From Pseudomonas putida (lineage in GTDB: Bacteria; Pseudomonadota; Gammaproteobacteria; Pseudomonadales; Pseudomonadaceae): a stretch of 64,000 nucleotides of DNA. Position numbers and translations under genes: made by a program. Positions within the stretch are counted from its first letter, which is position 1; each line of letters opens with the position of its first letter. Shown here one piece after another: positions 20,401 through 28,143 of the stretch. The stretch covers positions 372,001-436,000 of the forward strand of contig NZ_CP026115.2 of the NCBI RefSeq assembly GCF_009883635.2, read 5' to 3'. The notes beneath the pieces were generated by a model. The model did not search any database, was not told the DNA's origin, and worked only from the letters and a program-made list of their open reading frames with translations.

Positions 20401-20451
20401 TCAGATGCCCGCTACCACTCGGTGAATGCAGGGATTACGGTTCGCTTCTAG
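17419..20451 (+). CDS. Type V autotransporter (AidA-like passenger)
   Basis: This 1010-residue protein has a signal peptide (MNPLFRLSPLAFAITLAMLPNAHA). Its passenger (about 25-570) is made of beta-helix-type repeats such as LTINNGAELTSKGGRIGG, with a late GGxLxPGxGxxGTLxINGDL stretch typical of AidA-like proteins. A proline-rich linker of PPVEPPV/PPVQPPV units follows (about 575-630), then a C-terminal beta-barrel (about 735-1010) ending in VRF with the expected terminal Phe. The start at 17419 has GGAG upstream. The passenger is probably displayed at the surface and may act in adhesion; no protease or lipase motif was seen. The gene is monocistronic, with a hairpin terminator just after it. 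Confidence 0.92.
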   Translation: MNPLFRLSPLAFAITLAMLPNAHAVDYTLDSGEDNFSSDRAYDGTVSLRPGNGVPATLTINNGAELTSKGGRIGGSSTNSEASTAMATVTVQGPGTRWFVPRTTAVLGNTIVVGGAGQGTLNVLDGGEVFVRDLQLSDNGNAGNGLSRANLVVDGQGSKVDAVEVTSGGTFLYDSRITLRNGGQLLSDRVAINSISDLSGANTRWDNTGSFTNRNDLSLSDGAVLTSDTMRLGSANLSRNTVVSVTGAGTRLATRALTLGTTTSSTTLVLANGAELSSSEGIDISELTSINSAARGALSIGGAVVRDDSRTDIDAISASAAQAAGRLDPQTAIRFGAGSGALSFNHTDSDLQVSNSISGAGRVYSFSGNTTLSGDLNGMSGSTVVRGGRLVLAGDVDQSNPRGTSLLSIGNGTLVVNGTVGHTDALGNYSNRAQVLDGGVLAGSGQVGTTQVASGGTLSPGEGALGTLRINGDLDMAAGSRYAADIAGDGGSDHVNVSGTATLRGTRVDVTTLNDAQSYQTGQTYTLLAAQGGVVDGAAAGTAYAQAFTNSAFLDVSLQRTANELNLTIAQKPTTPEPPVEPPVEPPVEPPVTPPVQPPVEPPVQPPVEPPVEPPVQPPVQPPVQPPETGGPATPGIFQTVALTENQWNTAGALSDLQQSGEPLRLYNNLLVLDADTARTAIDQLSGDYHGSTGTALIANSQVVSGVLNTRLRDLFDSTAVRMPLGAANFMPTTPEAQGGAWAQAFGNWSKLDGNNGAGGLHQRTGGVLIGADGSITPDWRAGLYGGYSRTKFDADDRDAKGHSDNYHLGLYTGAQLDALRLSADVGYTWHKLDSKRNVAFAGFSDHLKGERDANTLQASGEAAYRIGLGEVALEPFVGVSYVKYDADSFHEKGGAAALDVSSEKQDTWFSTVGMRASTRTRVAEHETQFYGSLGWRRAYGDLDPRSTQAFAGGPDFAVQGIAQTRDVAMTEVGAKVKLNRQTDVGLSYQGQFGSDARYHSVNAGITVRF
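19141..19314 (+). repeat. Proline-rich coding repeat in the autotransporter
   Basis: About 58 codons are built from near-identical 4-residue units PPVE/PPVQ/PPVT (codon pattern CCGCCCGTNSAG). The tract forms a stiff linker between passenger and translocator. Such tandem coding repeats are prone to length change by slippage, so the linker may vary between strains. Confidence 0.8.
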
Positions 20452-20458
20452 CTTTCGC

Positions 20459-20496
20459 AGTTACAGCGCGGATCTCGAGACCTGCGCTGTAACTTT
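20459..20496 (+). terminator. Intrinsic terminator after the autotransporter
   Basis: GTTACAGCGC (20460-20469) pairs with GCGCTGTAAC (20484-20493) and is followed by TTT. It begins 8 bases after the autotransporter stop codon. Confidence 0.75.
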
Positions 20497-20497
20497 A

Positions 20498-20543
20498 TGG
20501 GAGCCGCGCTTGCCGGCGATGGGCCGCAAAGCGGCCCCCAACA
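20498..20543. repeat. REP element (CCGCGCTTGCCGGCG type)
   Basis: GGGAGCCGCGCTTGCCGGCG is followed by ATGGGCCGCAAAGCGGCCCC. The GGCCGC-AAA-GCGGCC stem is visible. Two other copies of the same unit are at 24122-24168 and 31741-31787. It lies between convergent genes. Confidence 0.8.
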
Positions 20544-20586
20544 ATCCAAGCTCCAGCGCTACCTTGCAGGAGTACCCATCAGCTCA

Positions 20587-21093
20587 TCAGAAGCGCGTCA
20601 ATTGCAGTTCCATGGTTTGCGACATCAGCATCGACCCCGGCCGCAATGGCTCCGGCTCACCGACAGGACAAAACCCACTGCTCTCATACAAGTGCATGGC
20701 AGCACTCCGTGCGATCGTCACCCCCAGGCAGACACGTTCCGCACCCCGCCTTACCGCCCAGGCGATGGCGGCATCCAGCAACGCCCTGCCCGCTCCAAGT
20801 CCGCGGGCCGAAGGACCTACCCACATCTGGAAAAGCTCGACGACAGCAGGCTCGGCAGCCGAGGACTTGCACCACACAAGGCCACAGGGCTCGGTTTGTT
20901 GAAATGCAATCAAGACCTGAACGCTAGTGGACATCGCAGCTGCGCTGACCCGAGCGGCCCAGTCTGAATCCTCCCTGACGGCCTCACCTTCGTATTGGCT
21001 TGCAAAAGCATCCGGTGAGTCTTGCAAGGCTCTCAAACGCAAGGCTCGATAGACCCGCCATTCACTTGCCTCCAATGGGCGTACGAACACCAT
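20587..21093 (-). CDS. GNAT-family N-acetyltransferase
   Basis: This 168-residue single-domain acetyltransferase has the acetyl-CoA-binding loop VGPSARGLGAGRALLDAA (about 92-109), fitting Q/RxxGxG/A. The C-terminal strand region is MHLYESSGFCPVGEPEPL. The substrate is unknown: small-molecule or protein N-acetylation. It is followed on the same strand by no close partner; a second GNAT gene lies 110 bp upstream. Confidence 0.88.
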   Translation of the reverse strand: MVFVRPLEASEWRVYRALRLRALQDSPDAFASQYEGEAVREDSDWAARVSAAAMSTSVQVLIAFQQTEPCGLVWCKSSAAEPAVVELFQMWVGPSARGLGAGRALLDAAIAWAVRRGAERVCLGVTIARSAAMHLYESSGFCPVGEPEPLRPGSMLMSQTMELQLTRF

Positions 21094-21203
21094 GTTTTCT
21101 CCCGACAGTGTGTTTCACTGGCTTAGGCGATATCGATATCCGTCAAGCCGACTAGCTCAGCCTGGGCCAGTATCTCGGCGAGCGTGGCAGCTGCAGCGCC
21201 TGC

Positions 21204-21710
21204 TCACGAACTTGGCGCCGTCTCCTCCTGTTTGAAAATACGGAATCCACGCGCCTGATAGTTTCGCAGCGCGGCAGGATGGTCGAATGTGCAGGTATGT
21301 ACCCAAACCCGCTCCGTACCCTGCCACTGCCATGCGGAGCGAACAGCATGGCTCAAGAGCGCACCACCGAAGCCGCACCCCAGAAACTGAGGTGCCAGCC
21401 CAAAGTAGCGAATTTCGCTGTTACGCCCATCCGGGCGATAAAGCTCGTAATAGCCGGCTATTGCACCACGGTGATAGGCAACCCAGGTACGGTGGCAATC
21501 CTGCTCAACGAGCGCCTGCCAGTCAGACAGCGTCCAGACGTCAAGATCGCCCCACTCCCAAGGCGTGCCAATTAGCTGGTAGAGAAACCGATTAAGTTCC
21601 GGCTGAGGCACTTCACATTCGATGATCTGGAGGTCGTCAGGCTGAGGCTTTGCCTTCAGCTCGGATGCCGAAGCCATTTCCAGGTAATACGTGGTGCAAG
21701 ACTGTTCCAT
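21204..21710 (-). CDS. GNAT-family N-acetyltransferase
   Basis: This 168-residue protein has a GNAT core with the CoA loop APQFLGCGFGGALLSHAV (about 106-123) and the late motif NYQARGFRIF. The N-terminal half differs from that of the neighbouring acetyltransferase, so this is not a recent duplication. The substrate is unknown. The two genes are separated by 110 bp and may be separate units. Confidence 0.85.
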   Translation of the reverse strand: MEQSCTTYYLEMASASELKAKPQPDDLQIIECEVPQPELNRFLYQLIGTPWEWGDLDVWTLSDWQALVEQDCHRTWVAYHRGAIAGYYELYRPDGRNSEIRYFGLAPQFLGCGFGGALLSHAVRSAWQWQGTERVWVHTCTFDHPAALRNYQARGFRIFKQEETAPSS

Positions 21711-21748
21711 TTGAGGCTCCCTACTGCTTCCCGCTAACCATCAACCAT

Positions 21749-21949
21749 TTATGAAGACGAAGCTACGTGGGCACCTGGCCAAGTCACAGCCTGCGCTACG
21801 ATCACATCCTTTCCATTGAACGTCAGTGCAGGCCCGCCATGGAGTTGATAGCCCAGCTTCAAGGCATCACTGACCCTGTGGCAAAAGGAGGCATCGTCGG
21901 GGCCGGTCAGCACTCGGTAAATCGGTAATCCATCCGGTGGTTGAGTCAT
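21749..21949 (-). CDS. DUF1737 small protein
   Basis: This 66-residue protein reads LPIYRVLTGPDDASFCHRVSDALKLGYQLHGGPALTFNG, the DUF1737 pattern (a strand, a helix carrying the ALxxGYxLxGxPA signature). The ATG at 21949 has AAGGACCG just upstream. A longer open frame upstream is not supported. The function is unknown. Confidence 0.8.
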   Translation of the reverse strand: MTQPPDGLPIYRVLTGPDDASFCHRVSDALKLGYQLHGGPALTFNGKDVIVAQAVTWPGAHVASSS

Positions 21950-22041
21950 CTGTTCGGTCCTTGCGGTAATAGGTGTGTAGCCCGAGATTACTGTTAATGG
22001 CAGGCGGACGGCTACGACCAGATCGCATCTGGAGCGTGGCC

Positions 22042-22079
22042 CTGTAGGAGCGAGTTCACTCGCGAAGAATCCAGCACGG
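22042..22079. repeat. REP half-element
   Basis: CTGTAGGAGCGAGTTCACTC followed by GCGAAGAATCC is the second REP family seen here; a related copy is at about 29491. The short stem GCGAGT/ACTCGC is visible. Confidence 0.6.
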
Positions 22080-22168
22080 TGTGTGGCACAAACATGAAAT
22101 TCTGGCGATTGGCCAGTTCTTTCAGTTATCCTGCGCGGCCAAATTGATTCAAATTGTAAGGGACTACA

Positions 22169-23077
22169 ATGAAACACCTGCGCCAATTGTTGGCGGCAGT
22201 GTTGCTCTGCGCAACCACTTTGCCCGCCATTGCCGCCAGCACCCCCGCGTCTGCACCAACCACCAGCGAACAACCGCACCTGACCGCCGAACAATGGCTG
22301 GCCACGCTCAAGCCTCAGCACGGCAACATCACCCTGCCCAGCGGCATCGCCAGCCTGCAACTCAACAACGAGTTCTACTACCTGTCGCCAGACGACACCG
22401 AGCGCCTGCTGACCGAAGGCTGGGGCAACCCACCGGGCTTCAAGACCCTCGGCATGATCATACCGAACGCCGTCAACCCACTGGCGGACAACGGCTGGGG
22501 CGTGATCATCAGCTACAAGAACGACGGCCACATTTCCGACGATGACGCCGCCAAGATCGACTACGCCGACCTGCTCGAGCAGATGAAGGCCGAGGACGAG
22601 GAAGACAACAAGCAGCGTCGTGAGGAAGGCTATGCCGGCCTGACCCTGTTGGGCTGGGCCGAGCCACCGAGCTACGATCAGGCGACCCACAAGATGTACT
22701 GGGCGCGCGAGCTGAAGGCCGAAGACGCCGACCAGACCACGCTGAACTACAGCATCCGCGTGCTGGGCCGCGAAGGCGTGCTGGAGCTCAACGCCGTGGC
22801 GGCGATGGCCGACCTGCAGACCATCAAGCAGGAAACGCCGAAGATCCTCGCCTTCACTAACTTCACCGATGGCAACCGCTACGCCGACTACGACGCCAAG
22901 ACCGACAAGCTGGCGCCGTACGGGCTGGCCGCCCTGGTCGCCGGTGGCATCGCCGCCAAGGCGGGCCTGTTCGCCAAGATCGGTGTTGCCTTGCTGGCGT
23001 TCAAGAAGTTCATCGTCCTGGGCTTGGTGGCCATCGCCGGATTCTTCGGCAGGCTGTTCAAGCGCAAGCGAGCCTGA
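22169..23077 (+). CDS. DUF2167 membrane protein
   Basis: This 302-residue protein has a signal peptide (first about 23 residues, ending AIAAS), a periplasmic domain with LNNEFYYLSPDDTERLLTEGWGNPPG, NGWGVIISYKNDGHISDDDA and YAGLTLLGWAEPPSYD, and a C-terminal membrane segment (about 252-296) ending in a Lys/Arg tail. This layout is that of DUF2167 (YtfI-like) proteins, whose role is unknown. The ATG follows AAGGGACTACA. The gene is monocistronic. Confidence 0.88.
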   Translation: MKHLRQLLAAVLLCATTLPAIAASTPASAPTTSEQPHLTAEQWLATLKPQHGNITLPSGIASLQLNNEFYYLSPDDTERLLTEGWGNPPGFKTLGMIIPNAVNPLADNGWGVIISYKNDGHISDDDAAKIDYADLLEQMKAEDEEDNKQRREEGYAGLTLLGWAEPPSYDQATHKMYWARELKAEDADQTTLNYSIRVLGREGVLELNAVAAMADLQTIKQETPKILAFTNFTDGNRYADYDAKTDKLAPYGLAALVAGGIAAKAGLFAKIGVALLAFKKFIVLGLVAIAGFFGRLFKRKRA

Positions 23078-23154
23078 CTCTGGCCTGGCTCACCCTTGCT
23101 GGGTGGGCCACTGCCACGATTGGTCGAGTCGGTTTGTGGGGCTGAGCAGTCACA

Positions 23155-23474
23155 TGTTGTTACGCCGTCTGGCTAATAAAATCAGATTTAGCCCCTTCCT
23201 TGTAGGACCTTTCCCAAAGATACTGCCGACGCCCATTTTTCGTTGCACATGGTCAATGTGGATCCTAGTCTCGGCCGGTCACTGCCAATTCAGCGATCGG
23301 TTTTGACAGACCGTCGATTGTTGTCCGTGTGCACACGCTTATGGCGGCTGTACGTGCGGGCACATTATTGTGCGCCGAGTGCCAACAATCTCGGTCTGTC
23401 AACCCGCGTACAGCTGCCACCCTCCCGTTTGACAGCGAGGCGGATCGCAGCTCAACCATTGTTGGAGCGTAAGC
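23155..23474 (+). ncRNA. Structured leader of the DUF6124/DUF3077 module, copy A
   Basis: This non-coding stretch carries several pairing elements. Arm A1 (23303-23323) pairs with A2 (23383-23402): TTGACAGACCG with CGGTCTGTCAA, and GATTGTTG with CAACAATC. Arm B1 (23343-23354) pairs with B2 (23407-23418), 12 pairs including one G-U. A GCACA-TTAT-TGTGC hairpin lies at 23360-23373. A third TTGACAG (A3, 23429-23435) lies 40 bases before the start codon and could compete with A1 for A2. A1/A2 and B1/B2 interleave, so they form a pseudoknot or alternate. Copy B (30690-31030) keeps every pairing with different bases. The exact ends are unknown. Confidence 0.6.
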
Positions 23475-23717
23475 ATGCTGAAAGTAGTTCCTGACCCACC
23501 CCACAATCTCCACTCCCTCGAAGATACGCTGATGATGGCGGCAGACTACGCACTTTGTGCAGAGGTCGTTGCCCAGCAGGCAATGCTGATGCAGCCCAAG
23601 TCACCTGTGTCGCTTTTGATCATGACGTCAATGCATGAGCTCGAAACCCTGCGCAAATTGCTCGAATCAGCGCTGGTTCAAATCCAGAAACCAGCCGACC
23701 CGCAGACGCTGCATTAA
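23475..23717 (+). CDS. DUF6124 small protein, copy A
   Basis: This 80-residue protein of the Pseudomonas DUF6124 type has a Pro-rich start (MLKVVPDPPHNLHSLEDTL), a helix rich in Ala/Met (MMAADYALCAEVVAQQAMLM) and a second helix near the C-terminus. No membrane or catalytic motif is seen. It differs from copy B (31031-31273) at only three residues. It always stands before a DUF3077 gene here, so the two products may act together. The function is unknown. Confidence 0.8.
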   Translation: MLKVVPDPPHNLHSLEDTLMMAADYALCAEVVAQQAMLMQPKSPVSLLIMTSMHELETLRKLLESALVQIQKPADPQTLH

Positions 23718-23821
23718 TTCGCATCATGATCCTGCCTGGTCTGACGCTTTCGTCTTCGGATCCCCAGCTTGCGAGCGATTGGGCCAGCCCAGGCAGCTAC
23801 AACTTCAGGGAGATCAACCAA

Positions 23822-24087
23822 TGGCCACCGAAGAAACCAAATTCACAGTCGGCAAAACCACCTTCTACCAAGGTGATAACCAGACCCACCCGCTCTTCCG
23901 CATCGAACCCGGCATCCCTTGCCAAAGCGCCCGCGAACAGGCTTCTGAATTGATGGGCTACGTCCGCGACCTGACCATCGACGGCCTGATGGAAGACAAA
24001 CCTCAGCTGCTCTGGGCCTCGCACTACCTCAGCGCCCTGGCCAAAGCCCTGCTCGATGATGCCGAACTGGGCATGATGAAAGATTGA
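23822..24087 (+). CDS. DUF3077 small protein, copy A
   Basis: This is an 88-residue protein of the DUF3077 type. The start ATGGCCACCGAAG follows TTCAGGGAGATCAACC, a good ribosome binding site. The signature is FRIEPGIPCQSAREQASELM followed by a helix with WASHYLSALAKALLDDAEL. It differs from copy B at a single residue (Asp/Glu at about 19). DUF3077 proteins are small, helical and uncharacterised. It is preceded by DUF6124 and followed by a REP element and a decayed third paralogue. Confidence 0.82.
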
Positions 24088-24121
24088 AACAGTTCACCAC
24101 CGGCACCGCCGCTTTCATTCA

Positions 24122-24168
24122 TGTGGGAGCCGCGCTTGCCGGCGATGGGCCGCAAAGCGGCCCCAACA
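24122..24168. repeat. REP element
   Basis: This is the same unit as at 20498-20543 and 31741-31787 (CGCGCTTGCCGGCGATGGGC, then CGCAAAGCGGCCCC). It lies directly after the DUF3077 gene, exactly as in the second module copy. Confidence 0.8.
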
Positions 24169-24205
24169 ATTTAAGCCCTGCTCTAACTCCCAGGAGAATT
24201 CACCA

Positions 24206-24471
24206 ATGCTCCAAACCAACACCCCGAGCAGTTCAAGCGCCAGCAGCTCCAGACCATCCCAGCGACTGCTAACAGCCATCCCTGGGATACCCGCCCCCAA
24301 GCCAAAGAACAAGCCACAAAACTGTTGGACTGCGCCCGTTACCTCAACCACATCGGCGTCATGCTAGGCGACCACCGAAGAGTCGCTGCCTCCCAGAACC
24401 TCAACATGATGGTCCGCGCCCTGTTTGATGAACTCGAACACAGCCGCCCCCGAACCCCAGCTGACCGGTAG
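24206..24471 (+). pseudogene. Third DUF3077-like gene, frameshifted near its start
   Basis: An ATG at 24206, with CAGGAG upstream, starts a frame that soon stops. A frame two bases over encodes EQFKRQQLQTIPATANSHPW and then KEQATKLLDCARYLNHIGVM and LNMMVRALFDELEHSRP up to a TAG at 24471. This matches the DUF3077 pattern REQASELMGYVRDL...SALAKALLDDAEL. The 266-base span is not a multiple of three, so one indel near codons 8-9 would explain it. No start codon exists in the long frame before residue about 50. Confidence 0.6.
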
Positions 24472-24528
24472 TAACGCCGCCTCAGTTCGGCCACAATCGG
24501 TCACTCAGTTCAAGCTGGGACGCACCGG

Positions 24529-25692
24529 ATGCTCACCACCCTCGCCATCGGCAACTACCGCTCGATCAACCACCTTGTGTTGCCACTAGGCCAACTCAAT
24601 CTGGTGACGGGTGCCAACGGCAGCGGCAAATCCAATCTCTACAAGGCCCTGCGCCTGCTCGCCGAAACCGCCCAGGGCGGCGTGATCGAAGCGCTTGCCC
24701 GTGAAGGCGGATTGGATTCGACCTGGTGGGCCGGGCCTGAGATGAGTGCGCGCATGAAGCGCGGTGAAGTGCCCATCCAAGGCCAGCATCCGAGCGACGT
24801 CAAACGCCTGCGCTTGGGTTTTGCCACCGAGGATTTCGGCTTTTCCATCTCGCTCGGCCTGCCGATTCCCCTGCCCTATCCCAGCGCCTTCATGCTCGAC
24901 CCCGAGATCAAGAGCGAAGCCATCTGGGGCGCCGGCGCCTACCGGCCTGCTGCCTTGTTGGTAGAGCGCAGAAACGCCATGGTGCGTGCCCGCGAGGGCA
25001 ACAGCTGGATAGTGCTCGATCAGCATGCCGACAACTGTGAGAGCTTCTTCAACATCGTTGGCCGCCCACGGCAAGCACCGGAAATCGGCGAGTTGCGGGC
25101 CTTCATCAACAGCTGGCGGTTCTATGATCACTTCCGCATCGACCGCGACGCGCCTTGCCGTCAGCCCCAGCTGGGCACTCGCTCACCGGTGCTGCACCAC
25201 GATGGCCGCAATCTCGCCTCGGCGCTGCAGACCATTATCGAGATCGGTGAAGTTGAAGACCTCGTAGCCGCACTGGAGGACGCATTCCCCGGCAGCCGCC
25301 TCGAGATAGATGCGCCACCGGGTGGCCTGTTCAGTGTGCGACTGCATCAGCACGGGCTGCTACGCCCGCTGGGTGGCGCCGAGTTGTCGGACGGCACGCT
25401 GCGTTATCTGTTGCTGATGGCCGCGCTTCTCACTCCACGGCCGCCATCGCTGATGGTGCTGAACGAACCGGAAACCAGCCTGCATGCCGACCTGCTGCCA
25501 GCCTTGGCCCGGCTGATCATCCGCGCCTCGCAACGTAGCCAGGTGTGGGTGGTGTCGCACAGCAGGCCGCTGATCGAGGCATTGACGGCGTGTGAGGGGT
25601 GCAATGTGCTGGAGTTGGAGAAGGTACAGGGCCAGACCCAGTTACGCGGAGTTGGGCTGTTGGATGAACCGCTATGGCGCTGGATAGACTGA
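24529..25692 (+). CDS. OLD/AAA-21-like ATP-binding protein
   Basis: This 387-residue ABC-type ATPase of the RecF/OLD-like group starts directly with the ATPase fold (LAIGNYRSINHLVLPLGQLN). Walker A is GANGSGKSN (28-36), the signature is ELSDGTLRYLLL (about 285), Walker B is LMVLNEPETS (about 306-315), and a His switch lies in WVVSHSRPL. A TOPRIM nuclease domain is absent, so it is the stand-alone type. Such proteins occur both as housekeeping genes and in phage defence. No partner nuclease or reverse transcriptase gene is adjacent. Confidence 0.85.
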   Translation: MLTTLAIGNYRSINHLVLPLGQLNLVTGANGSGKSNLYKALRLLAETAQGGVIEALAREGGLDSTWWAGPEMSARMKRGEVPIQGQHPSDVKRLRLGFATEDFGFSISLGLPIPLPYPSAFMLDPEIKSEAIWGAGAYRPAALLVERRNAMVRAREGNSWIVLDQHADNCESFFNIVGRPRQAPEIGELRAFINSWRFYDHFRIDRDAPCRQPQLGTRSPVLHHDGRNLASALQTIIEIGEVEDLVAALEDAFPGSRLEIDAPPGGLFSVRLHQHGLLRPLGGAELSDGTLRYLLLMAALLTPRPPSLMVLNEPETSLHADLLPALARLIIRASQRSQVWVVSHSRPLIEALTACEGCNVLELEKVQGQTQLRGVGLLDEPLWRWID

Positions 25693-26205
25693 TCCATGAG
25701 CCGGGCGGGATATCCGGCGAAGAAGCGCATCAGGTGGCGATGAAGTATGCCGCCAGGCCCTTGGCCAAGTGCCAAGGTTTCCAGAAGGACAGATGATCGA
25801 ACATTCGGCTGGAGTTGCCCGCCAACCCGGCCACCGCGAGATAGACGAACCACTTTCGCAGCGCTTTGGAGAGTTTTCTTTTCACGAATCGCAACAGACG
25901 GCACACCTTGGAAAATGCCCTGTCGCCAGAAAGGAAAAAGCCCAACACATTGTTGGGCTTTAGCGCCACTCCTCACCGCGCACAGGAATGGCAGGACGGC
26001 GCTATGTTCGGCAAAGCGGCAAAGGAAGTCAATCGGCCATTCTCCCGAAAAGCGCCTCCTGCTTTAGAGGCTCTACTCCAGCGGTTTTCGCCTCACCTGC
26101 CATTTCGTCCAGCGTTGTCCCCTACAGGGGACATCGCGCCTTGCCACCTCAAGTACAGTCATCTGCACACCTGAATACCTACAAGAAAATAGGATGTGCA
26201 CCGCC
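25693..26205. other. Intergenic region with one hairpin, no supported gene
   Basis: This 513-bp stretch holds the hairpin AAAGCCCAACA-CAT-TGTTGGGCTTT (25937-25961), followed on the minus strand by TTTTTCC, so it resembles a minus-strand terminator although no minus-strand gene lies to its right. A GTG-started minus ORF (25969-25730, rich in basic and aromatic residues) overlaps it; its coding status is doubtful. The remainder up to the monooxygenase start shows nothing recognisable. The region looks like the scar of a lost gene. Confidence 0.5.
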
Positions 26206-27905
26206 ATGCATAACCCCCACAGCGCGCCGCGCCGCTCCCTCTATTTCAACTACCAGGTCTTCCCTGCCCACACCGCCAGCGTCGGCGCTGCCCGCCCTGA
26301 GCGCAAACCGGTGGTGGTGGCAGGCGCCGGCCCGATCGGCCTGACCACTGCCCTGGACCTGGCCCGCCATGGCATCGCCTGCGTAGTGCTGGCTGCAGAG
26401 CGGCAAGTGAGTGAAGGCAGCCGGGCGATCGTGTTCACCCGCCGCTCGATGGAAATCCTGCAACAGGTGGGTGTCGCAGGCCGTGTCAGCGAACTTGGCT
26501 TGCCGTGGAGCTGTGGCAATTCGTTCTACCGCAACCGGCTGGTGTTCCGTATGGAGAACCCACACGACCCAGACGACCGCTTCGCGCCCATGACCAACCT
26601 GCAACAGCCCTGCCTGGAGCAGTGCCTGGTCGAAGCCGCCGAGGCCAACCCGTTGATCGAGCTGCGCTGGGGCAACCGCGTGACCGGTTTGATGCAGCAT
26701 GACGATTTCGCCCGGCTGGTCATCGACACCCCCGCCGGTCACTACGAGTTGGACGCTGACTGGGTAGTGGCTGCAGATGGTGCCCGCTCGACACTGCGCA
26801 CGCTGCTCGATCTTAAACTTGAAGGCACCGCCTACGAAGGCCGCTTCGTGATCGCCGACATCAAGATCGACCTCGGCCTGCCCACCGAGCGCCTGGCCTA
26901 CTTCGACCCGGCCTGGAACCCGGGCAACACCGTTTTGATGCATCGCGAACCGGGTGATATCTGGCGCATCGACTACCAACTGCCGCCAGACGAAACTGCG
27001 GAACAGGCGTTGCAGCCCGAATCCTTGCGCGAGCGCATCAATGCCCAGTTGCAGATGATGGGTGTAGAAGACCCGCAGTGGGAAATGGACTGGAGCTCGG
27101 TCTATTCGGCCCGCGCCCTGACCCTGCCGGACTACATTCACCAGCGCGTGATCTTCGTCGGCGACGCGGCGCACCTGTTGCCGATCTTCGGCGTGCGAGG
27201 TGCCAACACCGGCTTCCAGGATTGCCATGGCCTGGTGTGGAAGCTGGCCCTGACCCTCAAGGGCCTCGCGGGCCCCAAGCTGCTGCCGTCCTACTCCAGC
27301 GAACGCGTGAGTGCCGCGCGAGAAATCATCAGCGAGGCCGGCAAGAGCACCCGCTTCATGGCGCCACCACGGCGGGCTACCGCCTGGTACGCGATGCGGT
27401 GCTGTCGCTGTCGCTGACCCAGGCGTTCGTCCGGCCGCTGTATCACTGGCGCACCTCGCGCCCACACGACTACGCCGACTCGGTGCTCAACTGTGCGGCT
27501 GACGACAACGCGCGCTTCACCGCCGGGCCACGCAATGGCGCCCCACTGCTGAACATCCGGCTGGCCGAGGACGCCTACCTGTTCGACCGCCTGGGCGCCA
27601 GCTTCTACCTGCTGTGCTTCACCGACAGCGATTGCATCCCGACCGACGTGATCGAGCAGGTGCAGGCCATCCGCAGCAACGGCGTGCGCTTGGAGATCAT
27701 CGCGATTGCGCAAAACGCCCAAGCCTCCATCAATGGTGCAGACCAGCTGATCGACGACACCAACGGCCATATGGCCGCCAAGTATGGCATCACCGGCAAT
27801 GGCGCCTATCTGGTGCGCCCGGACCAGCACATCTGCGCCCGCTGGCTGCAGCTGTCTGCTGCACAACTGCACACCGCCGTCGACACCGCCCTGGGCAAAC
27901 ACTGA
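26206..27905 (+). pseudogene. FAD-dependent aromatic monooxygenase, frameshifted
   Basis: This is a PHBH/MhpA-type flavin hydroxylase. It shows the dinucleotide-binding GAGPIGLTTALDLARHG (about 39-55), the DG motif WVVAADGARSTLRTLL and the GD motif RVIFVGDAAHLLPIFGVRGA. After STRFMAPP the frame is lost at about 27367-27369. The rest (TAGYRLVRDAVLSLSL to LHTAVDTALGKH, ending at 27905) is in the next frame. Adding one base restores about 567 residues, the family size. The DUF2783 gene and an MFS transporter follow at once, marking an aromatic-acid catabolic unit. It is either inactive or a sequencing error. Confidence 0.85.
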
Positions 27906-27916
27906 GAGGAAGCGCC

Positions 27917-28099
27917 ATGAATACCCTGACCGCAGCAGACCTGGAAGTGGTTTACGACGTACTGGCAGAGGCCCTCGACCAGGCCACACCGGCCAAGGCC
28001 GAGCTGTTCCTGACCAAGCTGGCCTTGCTCAGCGCCCATGCCCTCGGCGATGCCCAAGCCTTCACTGCACTGACCCAGTCGGCGCTACTCGACTTGTAA
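27917..28099 (+). CDS. DUF2783 small protein
   Basis: This 60-residue protein reads LTAADLEVVYDVLAEALDQA and ELFLTKLALLSAHALGDAQ, the DUF2783 pattern. The ATG at 27917 follows AGAGGAAGCGCC and lies 11 bases after the monooxygenase stop. DUF2783 genes travel with FAD monooxygenases in aromatic-degradation operons; their role is not established, possibly an accessory or small subunit. Confidence 0.82.
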   Translation: MNTLTAADLEVVYDVLAEALDQATPAKAELFLTKLALLSAHALGDAQAFTALTQSALLDL

Positions 28100-28143
28100 G
28101 CCCTGCCGCTGCCGCTTAAACCAATAATAATCAGGCGCCACCC

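Noticed and set aside
23155..23474. Retron or toxin-antitoxin RNA as explanation for the structured leader
   Set aside because: No reverse transcriptase, no ToxN-like nuclease and no tandem short repeats next to it; left as an unclassified structured leader.
25730..25969. 79-codon minus-strand ORF with basic and aromatic residues
   Set aside because: GTG start without ribosome binding site, and it runs through a perfect hairpin; left within the intergenic entry.
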